42,302 nt of DNA from an uncultured Acetatifactor sp. (GTDB taxonomy: Bacteria > Bacillota > Clostridia > Lachnospirales > Lachnospiraceae), in the NCBI GenBank assembly GCA_910577035.1, contig CAJTKW010000018.1:27909-70210 (forward strand). The letters run 5' to 3'. The translations under genes were made by a program, and so were the position numbers. The notes under the pieces were generated by a model, which had not been told where the DNA came from, did no database searches, and saw nothing but the letters and a program-made list of their open reading frames with translations. Position 1 is the stretch's first letter; each line of letters starts with the position of its first letter. Positions 15,774 through 24,499 of the stretch are shown piece by piece.

Positions 15774-16898
15774 ATGAATATCTTAATCTTAACGGGAAGG
15801 TTTGGCATGGGTCATTGGGCTGCCGCTCAGTCTCTGCGGCAGCAGCTATTGCGGAGATTTCCGGATGCGGCCGTTGCCGTGGAGGATTTTCCGGCCTATG
15901 TTATGCCGAATGCTTCCGGGACATTATACCGATTCTTTCATCTGATGGTAACTCACGGAAATCATTTATTTAATACCTATTATAAAATAACGTCCAGGGG
16001 GCATGCAGATGCGCATCCTCCTTTGGAGGGACTGTTTCTGGATAAACTGGCGGAGCTACTGGAAAAATATCGGCCGGATGCCGTAATCGCCACACATCCC
16101 CTGTGTGCCCAGATTGTGTCGCGGTTGAAGGAAGAGGCTGCAGATCAGGAGAACTGTATCCTGGACCTGCCGCTTATCACTTGTATTACGGATATTTCCT
16201 CCCACCCGGAATGGATCAACCGCAATACGGACTGCTATCTGGCTCCAAGCCCGGAGGTAAAAAGGAGTCTGGAAGAAAAGGGAATTCCTTCAGCCAGGAT
16301 CTGTGTTACGGGTATCCCTGTGGGGGAGGAATTTCGCAGTCTGGCAGAGAGAAAGACCTTGCGGGATAACGGCAAATGGGGGGGTCAGACGGAGCTTTTG
16401 GTTATGGGCGGCGGGCTGGGACTCCTGCCCACAGAGGATACGTTTTATGAAGCTCTGCACAGAATCCCCAACGCCCATATTACAATTATCACAGGGCATA
16501 ATGAAAAGCTGCTTCGCAGGCTGGCCGGGCGATGGGAGAATATTCAGGTATTGGGATATGTGGATCGTGTATGGGAGTATCTGCAGAAGGCGGATATGAT
16601 GATCTCCAAGCCGGGGGGTATTACGCTTTTTGAAAGTATTTATGCCCAGGTACCCGTATATTCCTGGCCGCCCACGCTTTGCCAGGAATGCAATAACGCA
16701 CGGTGGATCGTAGAACAGGGCATTGGCTGGGTAGCGGACCGGCAGGACTGCGCGGAAGAGATCCGGGAGCTCCTGACAGACAAATTGCGCCTTGCCAGGG
16801 CCGCCGCCTGTATGGCAAAGGTGAGGCAGCAGCTGGAGTCGGAGGCATTAATCCGCCTGATGGCCGTAATTGCCGGATCGCAGGGGGTGGCGGCATGA
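15774..16898 (+). CDS. MGDG synthase/UgtP-like glycosyltransferase (GT28 type)
   Basis: A 374-residue GT-B glycosyltransferase. The N-terminus LILTGRFGMGHWAAAQSL matches the sugar-acceptor loop of the monogalactosyldiacylglycerol synthase family. The C-terminal half has VMGGGLGL and the nucleotide-sugar site SKPGGITLFESI. In Firmicutes such enzymes glycosylate diacylglycerol at the inner membrane face to make glycolipid anchors; the sugar is not deducible. GAGAGGAAAA places the start at 15774 rather than the ATG at 15762. Its stop overlaps the next start (ATGA), so it is coupled to the LPG-synthase-like membrane protein. Confidence 0.82.
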   Translation: MNILILTGRFGMGHWAAAQSLRQQLLRRFPDAAVAVEDFPAYVMPNASGTLYRFFHLMVTHGNHLFNTYYKITSRGHADAHPPLEGLFLDKLAELLEKYRPDAVIATHPLCAQIVSRLKEEAADQENCILDLPLITCITDISSHPEWINRNTDCYLAPSPEVKRSLEEKGIPSARICVTGIPVGEEFRSLAERKTLRDNGKWGGQTELLVMGGGLGLLPTEDTFYEALHRIPNAHITIITGHNEKLLRRLAGRWENIQVLGYVDRVWEYLQKADMMISKPGGITLFESIYAQVPVYSWPPTLCQECNNARWIVEQGIGWVADRQDCAEEIRELLTDKLRLARAAACMAKVRQQLESEALIRLMAVIAGSQGVAA

Positions 16899-18001
16899 TA
16901 CAGGGAAAGAAAAACAAGCTGGGGCTATTATTGCTGCCGGCGTTGATGGTTCTGACGGGAAGCATATTGCTGAAGGGCCAGCCGGTGAGTGTACTATGGT
17001 CAAATCTGAAGCATCTGAATCCCTGGCTTCTGCTGCCGGGGCCGGCTTTGATGTTTGGTTATGTGGGGTGTGAGGCATTGTGCACCCGGCAGATTCTGGG
17101 GCACCTGGGGCATCGGATTTCCTGGAGGCATTGCCTGGGCTATTCCTTTGCGGGATTTTATGTCAGTTCCGTTACGCCTTCCGCAACAGGCGGCCAGCCG
17201 GCACAGATTTATTATATGAGCAGGGATGAGATTCCGGTGGCTCATGGCACGTTGAATATGATGTTGATTGCCTCCTGTTATCAGGCGGCCGCCTTGCTCT
17301 GGGGTGTGGGCTCCTGGCTGTTTATTCCTTCGGTCCGGGCGGCGGCAGAGGGCGGGCTGTGGATTCTGCTGCTCTATGGAGGGGTTATGATGCTGTTGTT
17401 GACTGCGGGTATGGTGATGCTTATGTTTCTGCCCGGTCCCTCCCGGAGGATCTGCCGGGCCGTGCTGAAGCTTTTGACCCGGTTGAGGATTCTGCGCAAT
17501 CCCGAATCCGCAGCGGCCGGACTGGAAAAGCTGTTGCGGGAATACAGATCGGGGGCGGACTGCATGAGGCGCAATCCGGGCCTGGCAGTGAAGGTGCTTC
17601 TGCTCTGCCTGGTACAGCAGGGCCTGTTGTTTTCTGTGCCCTGGACGGTATATTTGGCATTTGGCTTAAGCGGCACGGACTGGGTGCAGGTGGCAGGGCT
17701 TCAGGCATTGCTGACCCTGGGGGTATGCAATCTGCCGCTGCCGGGAGCGGTGGGGGCTGCGGAAGGCGGCTTTGTGAAGGCCTTTGGAGCGGTGTTTGGA
17801 CAGGAGCTGGTGATGCCTGCCATGCTGGTCTCCAGGGGGATCAGCTTCTATGCCTTTCTGTTAATCAGCTTTGGGGTAACGATAGCCGTTCACCTGCGTG
17901 TCCGCAGGGAGGGCAGGGCAAAGGCGCTGCGGGAGATTACGCTGGGCAGCAGAGGGAGATCCCGGGTGAAGGCGGTGGAAAAGTATCTGAATACTCGTTG
18001 A
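16895..18001 (+). CDS. lysylphosphatidylglycerol synthase-type (UPF0104) membrane protein
   Basis: A 368-residue polytopic membrane protein with about eight helices and the family features GYSFAGFYVSSVTPSATGGQP (residues about 85-105) and PLPGAVGAAEGGF near 290. It corresponds to the membrane domain of MprF/AglD-like proteins without a soluble aminoacyl-transferase domain, so lysine transfer is not expected. A role in lipid or lipid-linked sugar flipping is likely. ATG 16895 overlaps the preceding glycosyltransferase stop by 4 bp, linking it to glycolipid handling. The open frame extends upstream to 16703 inside the glycosyltransferase gene without support. Confidence 0.82.
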   Translation: MIQGKKNKLGLLLLPALMVLTGSILLKGQPVSVLWSNLKHLNPWLLLPGPALMFGYVGCEALCTRQILGHLGHRISWRHCLGYSFAGFYVSSVTPSATGGQPAQIYYMSRDEIPVAHGTLNMMLIASCYQAAALLWGVGSWLFIPSVRAAAEGGLWILLLYGGVMMLLLTAGMVMLMFLPGPSRRICRAVLKLLTRLRILRNPESAAAGLEKLLREYRSGADCMRRNPGLAVKVLLLCLVQQGLLFSVPWTVYLAFGLSGTDWVQVAGLQALLTLGVCNLPLPGAVGAAEGGFVKAFGAVFGQELVMPAMLVSRGISFYAFLLISFGVTIAVHLRVRREGRAKALREITLGSRGRSRVKAVEKYLNTR

Positions 18002-18098
18002 CTTTTCCCGGAATCTGTGGAAATATAGGTGTATGCCGACAATGCTGATACAGGCAGGATACGGCGAGGTATCCCGGCGGCAGGAAGGGAGACCCGTG

Positions 18099-18413
18099 AT
18101 GAAAATAATAACGATCTGCGGAAGCCTGAAATATGAGAAGGAAATGATGGCAGCCGCCGAGGAGCTGGAGCTTTCCGGGAATTGTGTGTTGTCCCCGATT
18201 TACCCGGTAAGGGCCGGCAAGGAAGCCTACACGGCTGAGGAGCTGGATATACTGGGCCGAATGCACAAGGAGAAGATCAGGCTGTCGGATGCCGTTTATG
18301 TGGTGAATGTGGACAATTACATAGGCAGCAGCACAAGGAGCGAAATTGAGTTTGCACAGTCTTTGCAGAAAGAAGTCCTGTATTTGGTGGAAAGAGGGAA
18401 TCAAATCAGATAA
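18099..18413 (+). CDS. small nucleoside 2-deoxyribosyltransferase-like protein
   Basis: A 104-residue cytoplasmic protein. It begins MKIITICGSLKY, with the glycine-rich first loop and later DAVYVVNVDNYIGSSTRSEIEFAQS. The second motif (hydrophobic strand-N/D then G-S-S-T-x-x-E) is the signature of the nucleoside 2-deoxyribosyltransferase/TIR-like superfamily. It is shorter than true transferases (about 150 residues) and is usually annotated as hypothetical. ATG 18099 follows AGGAAGGGA; the frame to 18033 lacks a ribosome binding site. Nucleotide binding is inferred; no substrate can be named. It lies 46 bp before the rRNA methyltransferase gene. Confidence 0.65.
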   Translation: MKIITICGSLKYEKEMMAAAEELELSGNCVLSPIYPVRAGKEAYTAEELDILGRMHKEKIRLSDAVYVVNVDNYIGSSTRSEIEFAQSLQKEVLYLVERGNQIR

Positions 18414-18459
18414 AGGCCGACAGAAAGAATCATGATAGGGCAAGGGCACAAAAGGGGGC

Positions 18460-19980
18460 ATGGAGGGAATGTTTCCGGAAGCTTTTTTGGAGAGAATGCA
18501 GCAGATGCTGGGAAACGAATACGGGGAATTTCTGGCGGCCCTGGAAGGGGAAAGGCATCAGGCTCTGCGGCTGAATGCGTTAAAGGCCGGGACGGATGGC
18601 CGGACCGCGGCAGAGGCTTTAGCCGGGCCGCAGGGACAGATTGCGGAAGAACCGCCGGCGGGGCCGCAGGGACAGGCTCTGCCGGCAGAAATCAGAAAAT
18701 TTCAAAACGGGCTGGCTCCGGTATCCTGGGCAGGAAACGGGTACTATTATGAGACAGGGCTGCAGCCGGGAAAGCATCCCTATCATGCGGCAGGATTGTA
18801 TTATATCCAGGAGCCCAGCGCCATGGCACCGGCAGAGCTTTTGAAACCGGAGCCGGGGGACAGGGTGCTGGACTTGTGTGCTGCCCCCGGGGGGAAGAGC
18901 ACGCAGCTGGCAGCCATGCTTAAGGGGAGGGGCTTTCTTCTGTGTAACGAGATTCATCCGGCCAGGGCAGGAATACTGTCGGAAAATGTAGAACGCATGG
19001 GCATCTGCAATGCCTGTGTCACCAATGAGACGCCGGAGCGCCTGGGGGAACTGTTTCCCGGGTATTTTGATAAAATACTGGTGGATGCGCCCTGCTCCGG
19101 GGAGGGGATGTTTCGTAAAAACGAGGCCGCCTGTGAGGAGTGGAGTCCGGAGAATGTAACGCTTTGTGCTTCCAGGCAGGATGAGATATTGGACTGTGCG
19201 GCTGAGATGCTGCGTCCCGGCGGCAGAATGGTGTATTCTACCTGTACCTTTTCCCCGGAAGAGAACGAGGGCAGCGTGGAGCGGTTCCTGAGCAGGCATT
19301 CCGATTTCAGGCTTGTGCCGTTGGATGTGGGAAAGTACGGGCTTTCGGGATGCGGGGGAGAGCTTGCGGGGACGATCAGGCTCTGGCCCCATAAAATCAT
19401 GGGTGAGGGGCATTTTGCGGCGGTTTTGGAGAGGGCAGGTGCTGCCTTGGGAGACCGGAGTATATCGGGAGCGGGCAGGGAGGAACGGCACAGAAGCCCT
19501 GCAGGCGGAATTACCGGAAGGATTCCGGAGAAGGATCTGGGAGATTATCTGACCTTTTGCAGGGAGAACCTGCGGCATATTCCGGGAGCGGAGGAGAACG
19601 GTTTTGGGCAGGGCGGCCGGGAAAGCGGCGCTTATATTCGCTTTGGCGATAATCTGTACCTTGTGCCGGAGGGAATGCCGGATTTGAGGGGTGTAAAGGT
19701 TCTGCGTCCGGGGCTGCATCTGGGAGAGCTGAAGAAGAACCGTTTTGAGCCTTCTCACGCCCTGGCGCTGTGGCTGCCGCCGGGAGAGGCAGTTCACGTC
19801 CTGAGCTTAAATGCCGGCGGGACCGCGGTGTCTGCGTATCTGAGCGGGCAGGCCTTTCCCTGGGAAGGAGAGAAGGGCTGGTATCTGATCTGTGTGGACG
19901 GCTTTTCCGCAGGCTGGGGCAAGCTGTCCGGGGGAATGATGAAAAACCATTTTCCGAGAGGACTGAGACGGAAGACCTGA
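18460..19980 (+). CDS. rsmF: RsmF/NOL1-NOP2-Sun family rRNA (cytosine-5) methyltransferase
   Basis: A 506-residue methyltransferase. The SAM site LDLCAAPGGKSTQLA is near residue 140. The two catalytic cysteines of m5C enzymes are in DAPCSGEGMFRKN and STCTFSPEENE. A C-terminal extension from about residue 330 is typical of the RsmF/YebU branch found in Firmicutes. It modifies a cytosine of 16S rRNA by family knowledge. Two starts are possible, ATG 18460 after AAAAGGGGG and ATG 18469 after GGAGGGA. The variable segment at residues 45-75 contains a near-duplicated AGPQGQ unit. It ends at a clean terminator. Confidence 0.85.
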   Translation: MEGMFPEAFLERMQQMLGNEYGEFLAALEGERHQALRLNALKAGTDGRTAAEALAGPQGQIAEEPPAGPQGQALPAEIRKFQNGLAPVSWAGNGYYYETGLQPGKHPYHAAGLYYIQEPSAMAPAELLKPEPGDRVLDLCAAPGGKSTQLAAMLKGRGFLLCNEIHPARAGILSENVERMGICNACVTNETPERLGELFPGYFDKILVDAPCSGEGMFRKNEAACEEWSPENVTLCASRQDEILDCAAEMLRPGGRMVYSTCTFSPEENEGSVERFLSRHSDFRLVPLDVGKYGLSGCGGELAGTIRLWPHKIMGEGHFAAVLERAGAALGDRSISGAGREERHRSPAGGITGRIPEKDLGDYLTFCRENLRHIPGAEENGFGQGGRESGAYIRFGDNLYLVPEGMPDLRGVKVLRPGLHLGELKKNRFEPSHALALWLPPGEAVHVLSLNAGGTAVSAYLSGQAFPWEGEKGWYLICVDGFSAGWGKLSGGMMKNHFPRGLRRKT

Positions 19981-19986
19981 AAAAGG

Positions 19987-20011
19987 ATGCAGTGATTCTG
20001 CATCTTTTTTG
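19987..20011 (+). terminator. intrinsic terminator after rsmF
   Basis: GATGCAG (19987-19993), 5-nt loop, CTGCATC (19999-20005), then TTTTTT (20006-20011). It lies 6 nt after the rsmF stop. Confidence 0.9.
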
Positions 20012-20055
20012 ATGAAATGTATTTATAAGTAATGAAAACGTTTTTTAAAACAGGA

Positions 20056-20084
20056 TTGATTTAAACGGAAAACTGCATTATTAT
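20056..20084 (+). promoter_or_regulatory. promoter of the hydrogenase-like sensor/ABC operon
   Basis: -35 TTGATT (20056-20061), 17-nt spacer, -10 TATTAT (20079-20084). The predicted start at about 20091 leaves a 43-nt leader before ATG 20134. Confidence 0.55.
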
Positions 20085-20133
20085 TATATTGGAAGATTAC
20101 TTATGGGTACATGTATCCAGAAACGGAGGGGAA

Positions 20134-22089
20134 ATGGAGGATTTTTTGCAGAGCGGCCTGGTGTTTACCAACGAAAACTGTATCGGGTGTAACAAGTGCA
20201 TTTCAAGCTGCCCCGTGCTGGCGGCCAATGTGGCTGCGAGCTGTGGAGAAGGGCAGAAAATATACGTGGACGGCACGAAATGTGTAGGCTGCGGGGCGTG
20301 TTTTGACTCCTGTGAACATAATGCCAGAGAGTTCAGGGACGATACGGAACAGTTTTTCGCGGATCTGGCTGCAGGGGAGAAGATTTCTGTTTTGTGGGCG
20401 CCTGCATTTGCCGCCAATTATCCCGGGCAGTACCGGCAGATTCTGGGAGGGTTGAAAAAGCTGGGGGCCCACAGGATCATCAGTGTCAGCTTCGGTGCAG
20501 ACATCACTACATGGGGTTACATAAAGTATATCTCGGAGCATCATTTTACGGGTGGCATCTCTCAGCCCTGCCCGGCCATTGTAAATTATATTGAACATTA
20601 TATTCCGGAGCTGATACCAAGACTTGTACCGGTTCACAGTCCTATGATGTGTGCGGCCATCTATGCGAAAAAGTACCTGCACCTGACGGACAGGCTTGCG
20701 TTTATCAGTCCGTGCATTGCAAAAAAGTCGGAGATAGACGACCCGAATACATACGGATATATCAAGTACAATGTAACCTTTGACCATTTGGCAAAATATG
20801 CCAAAAAGCATCCTATTATGGCTGAACCTGCCCCCAATGAGATTGAGTACGGACTGGGATCCATATATCCCATGCCCGGTGGCCTGAAGGAAAATGTATA
20901 CTGGTTCTGCGGGGAAGATGTGTTTATCCGCCAGATAGAAGGGGAAAAGCATGCCTATCACTTTCTGGAGGACTATAAAGAGAGAGTGCTGCACAATAAA
21001 GCCCTTCCCTTTATGGTAGATGCCCTGAACTGTGCCCAGGGCTGCATTTACGGAACCGGTATTGAGGAAGAGAAGGCGAAGGACGACGATATTCTGTATG
21101 AGCTTCAGCGGATTAAGGAAGCCAGTAAGAGCGGGAGCAGAAGGAGCGCATGGGCCCGGGGCGGGACACCGGCAAAACGCCTGAAAAATCTGAACAGACA
21201 GTTTTCCCATCTTGACCTGAAGGATTTTATTCGTGAATATACCGACAAATCCGCCGGAAATAAGCTGAAGGTCCCCGGGGAAAAGGAACTGGCCGATATT
21301 TTCAGGGATATGCACAAGACTACGAAAATGAAGACCGAAATCAACTGCAGTGCCTGCGGCTACAGTACCTGCCGGGAGATGGCGACGGCTATTTATAACG
21401 AGTGCAACAACAAGAGCAGTTGTATCCATTATGTGAAGGATCTTGCGGAAGAGGAAAGGGCTGTTGCCGAGCAGGTCTCCCAGGAGATGGAAGAGCAGAG
21501 CAGGAAGATCAGCGAGCAGAGCGAGCGGATTGCTTCCATGGTGGCCGGAGCCAACGATCAGTTTTCGTCCCTCAAGGATTCTATTGCGGAGATGACCTGC
21601 GGGAATACCAGCAATGCCGAAGAGACAAGCAATATCAGTATGGCCATGGGGGATGTGGTGGCCTTCTGCGAGGGGATGAAAGATTCCTTTGCCAGAATCA
21701 ACGGTCTTCTTGTCCAACTTGGTAAAAATAATGAAAACATTACTTCCGTTGCGTCCCAGACAAATCTGCTTTCCCTGAACGCCTCTATTGAGGCGGCCCG
21801 GGCCGGGGAAGTCGGGCGGGGGTTCGCTGTGGTAGCGTCTGAAATTAAGACCTTGAGTGAGTCCAGCCGCAGTACGGCGCAGGACAGCCAGCGCAATAAG
21901 GAAGAGATTGTGACGGCTATGGACGCATTAAGCGGCGAGGCTGAAAAACTGATGGAAATCGTAGACCAGGTAAACGGAAGAATTACTAACCTGGCAGCCA
22001 GCACAGAGGAAATTGCCGCATCCACGGATATGGTGAACGAGGTAACAAACGATCTGAAGGAGAAATTTGACACAATAGCAGAAATGTGA
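20134..22089 (+). CDS. ferredoxin-[FeFe]-hydrogenase-like-Fe/S-chemoreceptor fusion, cytoplasmic redox sensor
   Basis: A 651-residue soluble protein with four modules. Two 4Fe-4S ferredoxin motifs (C16-C19-C22-C26 and C50-C53-C56-C60) come first. An [FeFe]-hydrogenase large-subunit-like domain follows, with H-cluster ligand candidates C146 (SQPCPA), C194 (ISPCIAKKSE), C300 and C304 (NCAQGC). A third Fe-S segment (NCSACGYSTC, from about residue 405) precedes a methyl-accepting-type signalling coiled coil, with the hairpin tip EVGRGFAVVASEIKTLS. The proton-relay Cys that precedes the first ligand in catalytic enzymes is Pro145 here, as expected for a sensor rather than a turnover enzyme. There is no membrane segment. 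GGAGGGG fixes the start at 20134. It heads an operon with an ABC transporter. Confidence 0.85.
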   Translation: MEDFLQSGLVFTNENCIGCNKCISSCPVLAANVAASCGEGQKIYVDGTKCVGCGACFDSCEHNAREFRDDTEQFFADLAAGEKISVLWAPAFAANYPGQYRQILGGLKKLGAHRIISVSFGADITTWGYIKYISEHHFTGGISQPCPAIVNYIEHYIPELIPRLVPVHSPMMCAAIYAKKYLHLTDRLAFISPCIAKKSEIDDPNTYGYIKYNVTFDHLAKYAKKHPIMAEPAPNEIEYGLGSIYPMPGGLKENVYWFCGEDVFIRQIEGEKHAYHFLEDYKERVLHNKALPFMVDALNCAQGCIYGTGIEEEKAKDDDILYELQRIKEASKSGSRRSAWARGGTPAKRLKNLNRQFSHLDLKDFIREYTDKSAGNKLKVPGEKELADIFRDMHKTTKMKTEINCSACGYSTCREMATAIYNECNNKSSCIHYVKDLAEEERAVAEQVSQEMEEQSRKISEQSERIASMVAGANDQFSSLKDSIAEMTCGNTSNAEETSNISMAMGDVVAFCEGMKDSFARINGLLVQLGKNNENITSVASQTNLLSLNASIEAARAGEVGRGFAVVASEIKTLSESSRSTAQDSQRNKEEIVTAMDALSGEAEKLMEIVDQVNGRITNLAASTEEIAASTDMVNEVTNDLKEKFDTIAEM

Positions 22090-22124
22090 ATAAAGGTGCG
22101 GCGGAGCGCAGATTGTGGGGAAAT

Positions 22125-23135
22125 ATGTTTAACGGACAGGGAAGAAGCAGGATTTTGATACTGTTTCTGGTTATGATTTTAGGAATGGGCGGCCTGGCTG
22201 GCTGCGGGAAAGACCGGGAAGCCGTGGATATTCGCGTAGGATCTCTGAAGGGACCTACCTCTATGGGCATTCTTTTTCTGATGGACAGGGCGGAAAAAGG
22301 AGAAACGAAGGATACTTATGAGTTCCGCATGGCTGTGGGGGCAGACGAGCTTATGCCGCTGATGGTGAAGGGGGAGCTGGATATAGCCCTGATACCCGCC
22401 AATGCCGCGGCAGTCCTGTATCAGAGGACTGAGGGCGGGATTGTGGTGATTGACGTCAATACTCTGGGGGTACTCAGCATTGTTACGGGTTCTTCGGAGG
22501 TAAAGGGCATCGGGGATTTAAAGGGCAGGACCATTTACCTGACGGGTAAGGGGACTACGCCGGAGGCATCGCTCAGATATGTGCTGGAGGCAAACGGTTT
22601 CACGGAAGAAGATTATAGGCTGGAATTTAAATCCGAGGCGGCGGAGGTGGCGGCTGTCCTGGCAGAAGAGCCGGAGGGGATTGGCCTGCTTCCCCAGCCC
22701 TTTGTCACTGCGGCCCTGATGCAGAATCCAAAGCTGAAAGCGGTACTGGATATGAATGAAGAGTGGATGCGGGTGGAAAACGATCTGAAGGGCGGCAGCA
22801 GCAGAGGTATGGTGACAGGGGTCACCGTGGTCAGGAGGGAATTTCTGGAGGAACACCCTGAGGCGGTGGAGGAATTCCTGAAGGAACATGCCCTCAGCGC
22901 GGACGGGATGAACGGGGATGTTTCCACAGGAGCGGCATTGGCTGTTGCGGCGGGCATCGTGGCAAAGGAATCCGTTGCCGAAGGTGCCATTCCCCAGTGC
23001 CATATTACCTGTATCACAGGCGATGAGATGAAGGCCGATTTATCCGCTTATCTGGAGGTGCTTGCGGACTTTGACGGGGAACTGGTGGGAGGCCGGGTGC
23101 CGGAGGAGGACTTTTACCTGATCGGCACACATTGA
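22125..23135 (+). CDS. ABC transporter solute-binding lipoprotein (SsuA/THI5-like)
   Basis: A 336-residue exported lipoprotein. The signal peptide RSRILILFLVMILGMGGLAGC ends in the lipobox LAGC, giving the acylated Cys at about residue 27. The mature protein has the NMT1/THI5/SsuA layout, with LKGPTSMGILFLMD near its start, a DIALIPANAAAVLY lobe and LTGKGTTPEASLRYVL. The ligand is unknown; relatives bind thiamine precursors, sulfonates or nitrate. ATG 22125 follows GGGGAAAT; a GTG at 22086 overlapping the sensor stop is an alternative but would lengthen the signal peptide oddly. It works with the permease-ATPase 58 bp downstream. Confidence 0.88.
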   Translation: MFNGQGRSRILILFLVMILGMGGLAGCGKDREAVDIRVGSLKGPTSMGILFLMDRAEKGETKDTYEFRMAVGADELMPLMVKGELDIALIPANAAAVLYQRTEGGIVVIDVNTLGVLSIVTGSSEVKGIGDLKGRTIYLTGKGTTPEASLRYVLEANGFTEEDYRLEFKSEAAEVAAVLAEEPEGIGLLPQPFVTAALMQNPKLKAVLDMNEEWMRVENDLKGGSSRGMVTGVTVVRREFLEEHPEAVEEFLKEHALSADGMNGDVSTGAALAVAAGIVAKESVAEGAIPQCHITCITGDEMKADLSAYLEVLADFDGELVGGRVPEEDFYLIGTH

Positions 23136-23193
23136 CTTGGGCAGCCGGGAATGCCGTACTGGCATATGGCGAATGCGGACGGGATGGGAACAA

Positions 23194-24483
23194 ATGAACA
23201 ACTATGTGAAAAAGGTGTTGATCCTTTTCTTCTGGCTGGGGGTATGGACGCTGCTTGCCCTGGCGGTGGACAACCGGATACTGCTGGCGACGCCGCTTCA
23301 GACGGCGGACAGGCTTCTGCTTCTGTTACGGGAGAAGGATTTCTGGCTTTCTGCGGCAGGAAGCTTCCTACGCATCGGAGCAGGTTTTTTGGCAGGCTTT
23401 TGTATGGCGCTTATTCTGGCATCGGCAGGCAGACGCCTGCCTTTTCTGGAAGAGCTGCTGTCTCCTGTGATGAAGCTGATTACTGCTGTGCCGGTCGCTT
23501 CCTTTGTGGTATTGCTGCTGATCTGGTGGGGATCCTCCTTTCTGGCAGTGGCAGTCTGCTTCCTGGTCGTACTGCCCTGCATTTATACCAATGCCCTGGA
23601 GGGGATAAAGGCCGCGGATAAAAAGCTGCTGGAGATGGCACGGATATACCGGCTTCCCTTCCGCAGCCGCTTCTTTTATATCTATTGTCCGGCTTTAAGG
23701 CCTTTTCTCCATAGCGGCATGAAGCTTGCCCTGGGGATGTGCTGGAAGTCGGGAGTGGCGGCGGAGGTAATCGGCACGCCGGACCATTCTATTGGCGGGG
23801 GTCTCTATTTGTCCAAGGTCTATCTGGATACGGCGGGGGTGCTTGCCTGGAGCGCCGTGGTGATCCTTTTAAGCGTGCTGTTTGAAAAGCTGGTTTTAAG
23901 GCTGGCGGAGCTTTTTTTTGCATGGCAGCCTGTCTGCGGTGCTCCGGAACAAAAAGGGGAAACATGCGGAGACATTACGTTGGAAGCCGTGGGGAAAAGC
24001 TTCGGGGAGCAGAAAGTCATTTCCGGGCTGACGACCGTATACCGTGCGGGGGAGGTCTGCTATCTGCGAGGGCCTTCCGGCAGCGGGAAAACGACTCTGC
24101 TGCATCTTCTTGCAGGGCTGCTGGAGCCGGATCGGGGACGGATAACGGCACCCCATACCGTAAGCGTCATGTTTCAGGAGGACAGGCTTTGCGAGGAGTA
24201 CAGTGCGGTTAAGAATGTGGAGCTGGTCTGCGGGGACAGGAAGCGCGCGGCCGGGGCACTGGCTGAGCTGCTGGACCGGGAAGCGCTGGAAAAGCCTTGC
24301 GGGCAGCTGAGCGGGGGAATGAAACGCCGGGTGGCCCTTGTGCGTGCCATGGAGGCGGATGCCGCATATGTACTTTTGGATGAGCCCTTCAGCGGAATGG
24401 ACGATGAGACCCGCAGACGGGCGGAAGATTATTTCCGCCGCAGACAGAAGGGAAGGACGCTCATCATTGCCACGCATATATAA
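23194..24483 (+). CDS. ABC transporter permease-ATPase fusion (TauC/SsuC-like plus TauB/SsuB-like)
   Basis: A 429-residue single-chain importer. Residues 1 to about 245 form a BPD-type permease with six helices and the EAA-like loop KAADKKLLEMARIYRLPFRSRFFYIYCPAL. From about residue 255 there is an ABC ATPase with GPSGSGKTTLL (Walker A), LSGGMKRRVALVRAM (signature), YVLLDEPFSGMDD (Walker B and D-loop) and the H-loop ATHI. The protein stops directly after the H-loop His, about 40 residues earlier than usual. ATG 23194 follows GGGATGGGA. With the lipoprotein it forms a complete importer of unknown substrate, under probable influence of the upstream sensor. Confidence 0.88.
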   Translation: MNNYVKKVLILFFWLGVWTLLALAVDNRILLATPLQTADRLLLLLREKDFWLSAAGSFLRIGAGFLAGFCMALILASAGRRLPFLEELLSPVMKLITAVPVASFVVLLLIWWGSSFLAVAVCFLVVLPCIYTNALEGIKAADKKLLEMARIYRLPFRSRFFYIYCPALRPFLHSGMKLALGMCWKSGVAAEVIGTPDHSIGGGLYLSKVYLDTAGVLAWSAVVILLSVLFEKLVLRLAELFFAWQPVCGAPEQKGETCGDITLEAVGKSFGEQKVISGLTTVYRAGEVCYLRGPSGSGKTTLLHLLAGLLEPDRGRITAPHTVSVMFQEDRLCEEYSAVKNVELVCGDRKRAAGALAELLDREALEKPCGQLSGGMKRRVALVRAMEADAAYVLLDEPFSGMDDETRRRAEDYFRRRQKGRTLIIATHI

Positions 24484-24499
24484 GTGAGGTTTACGGAAA

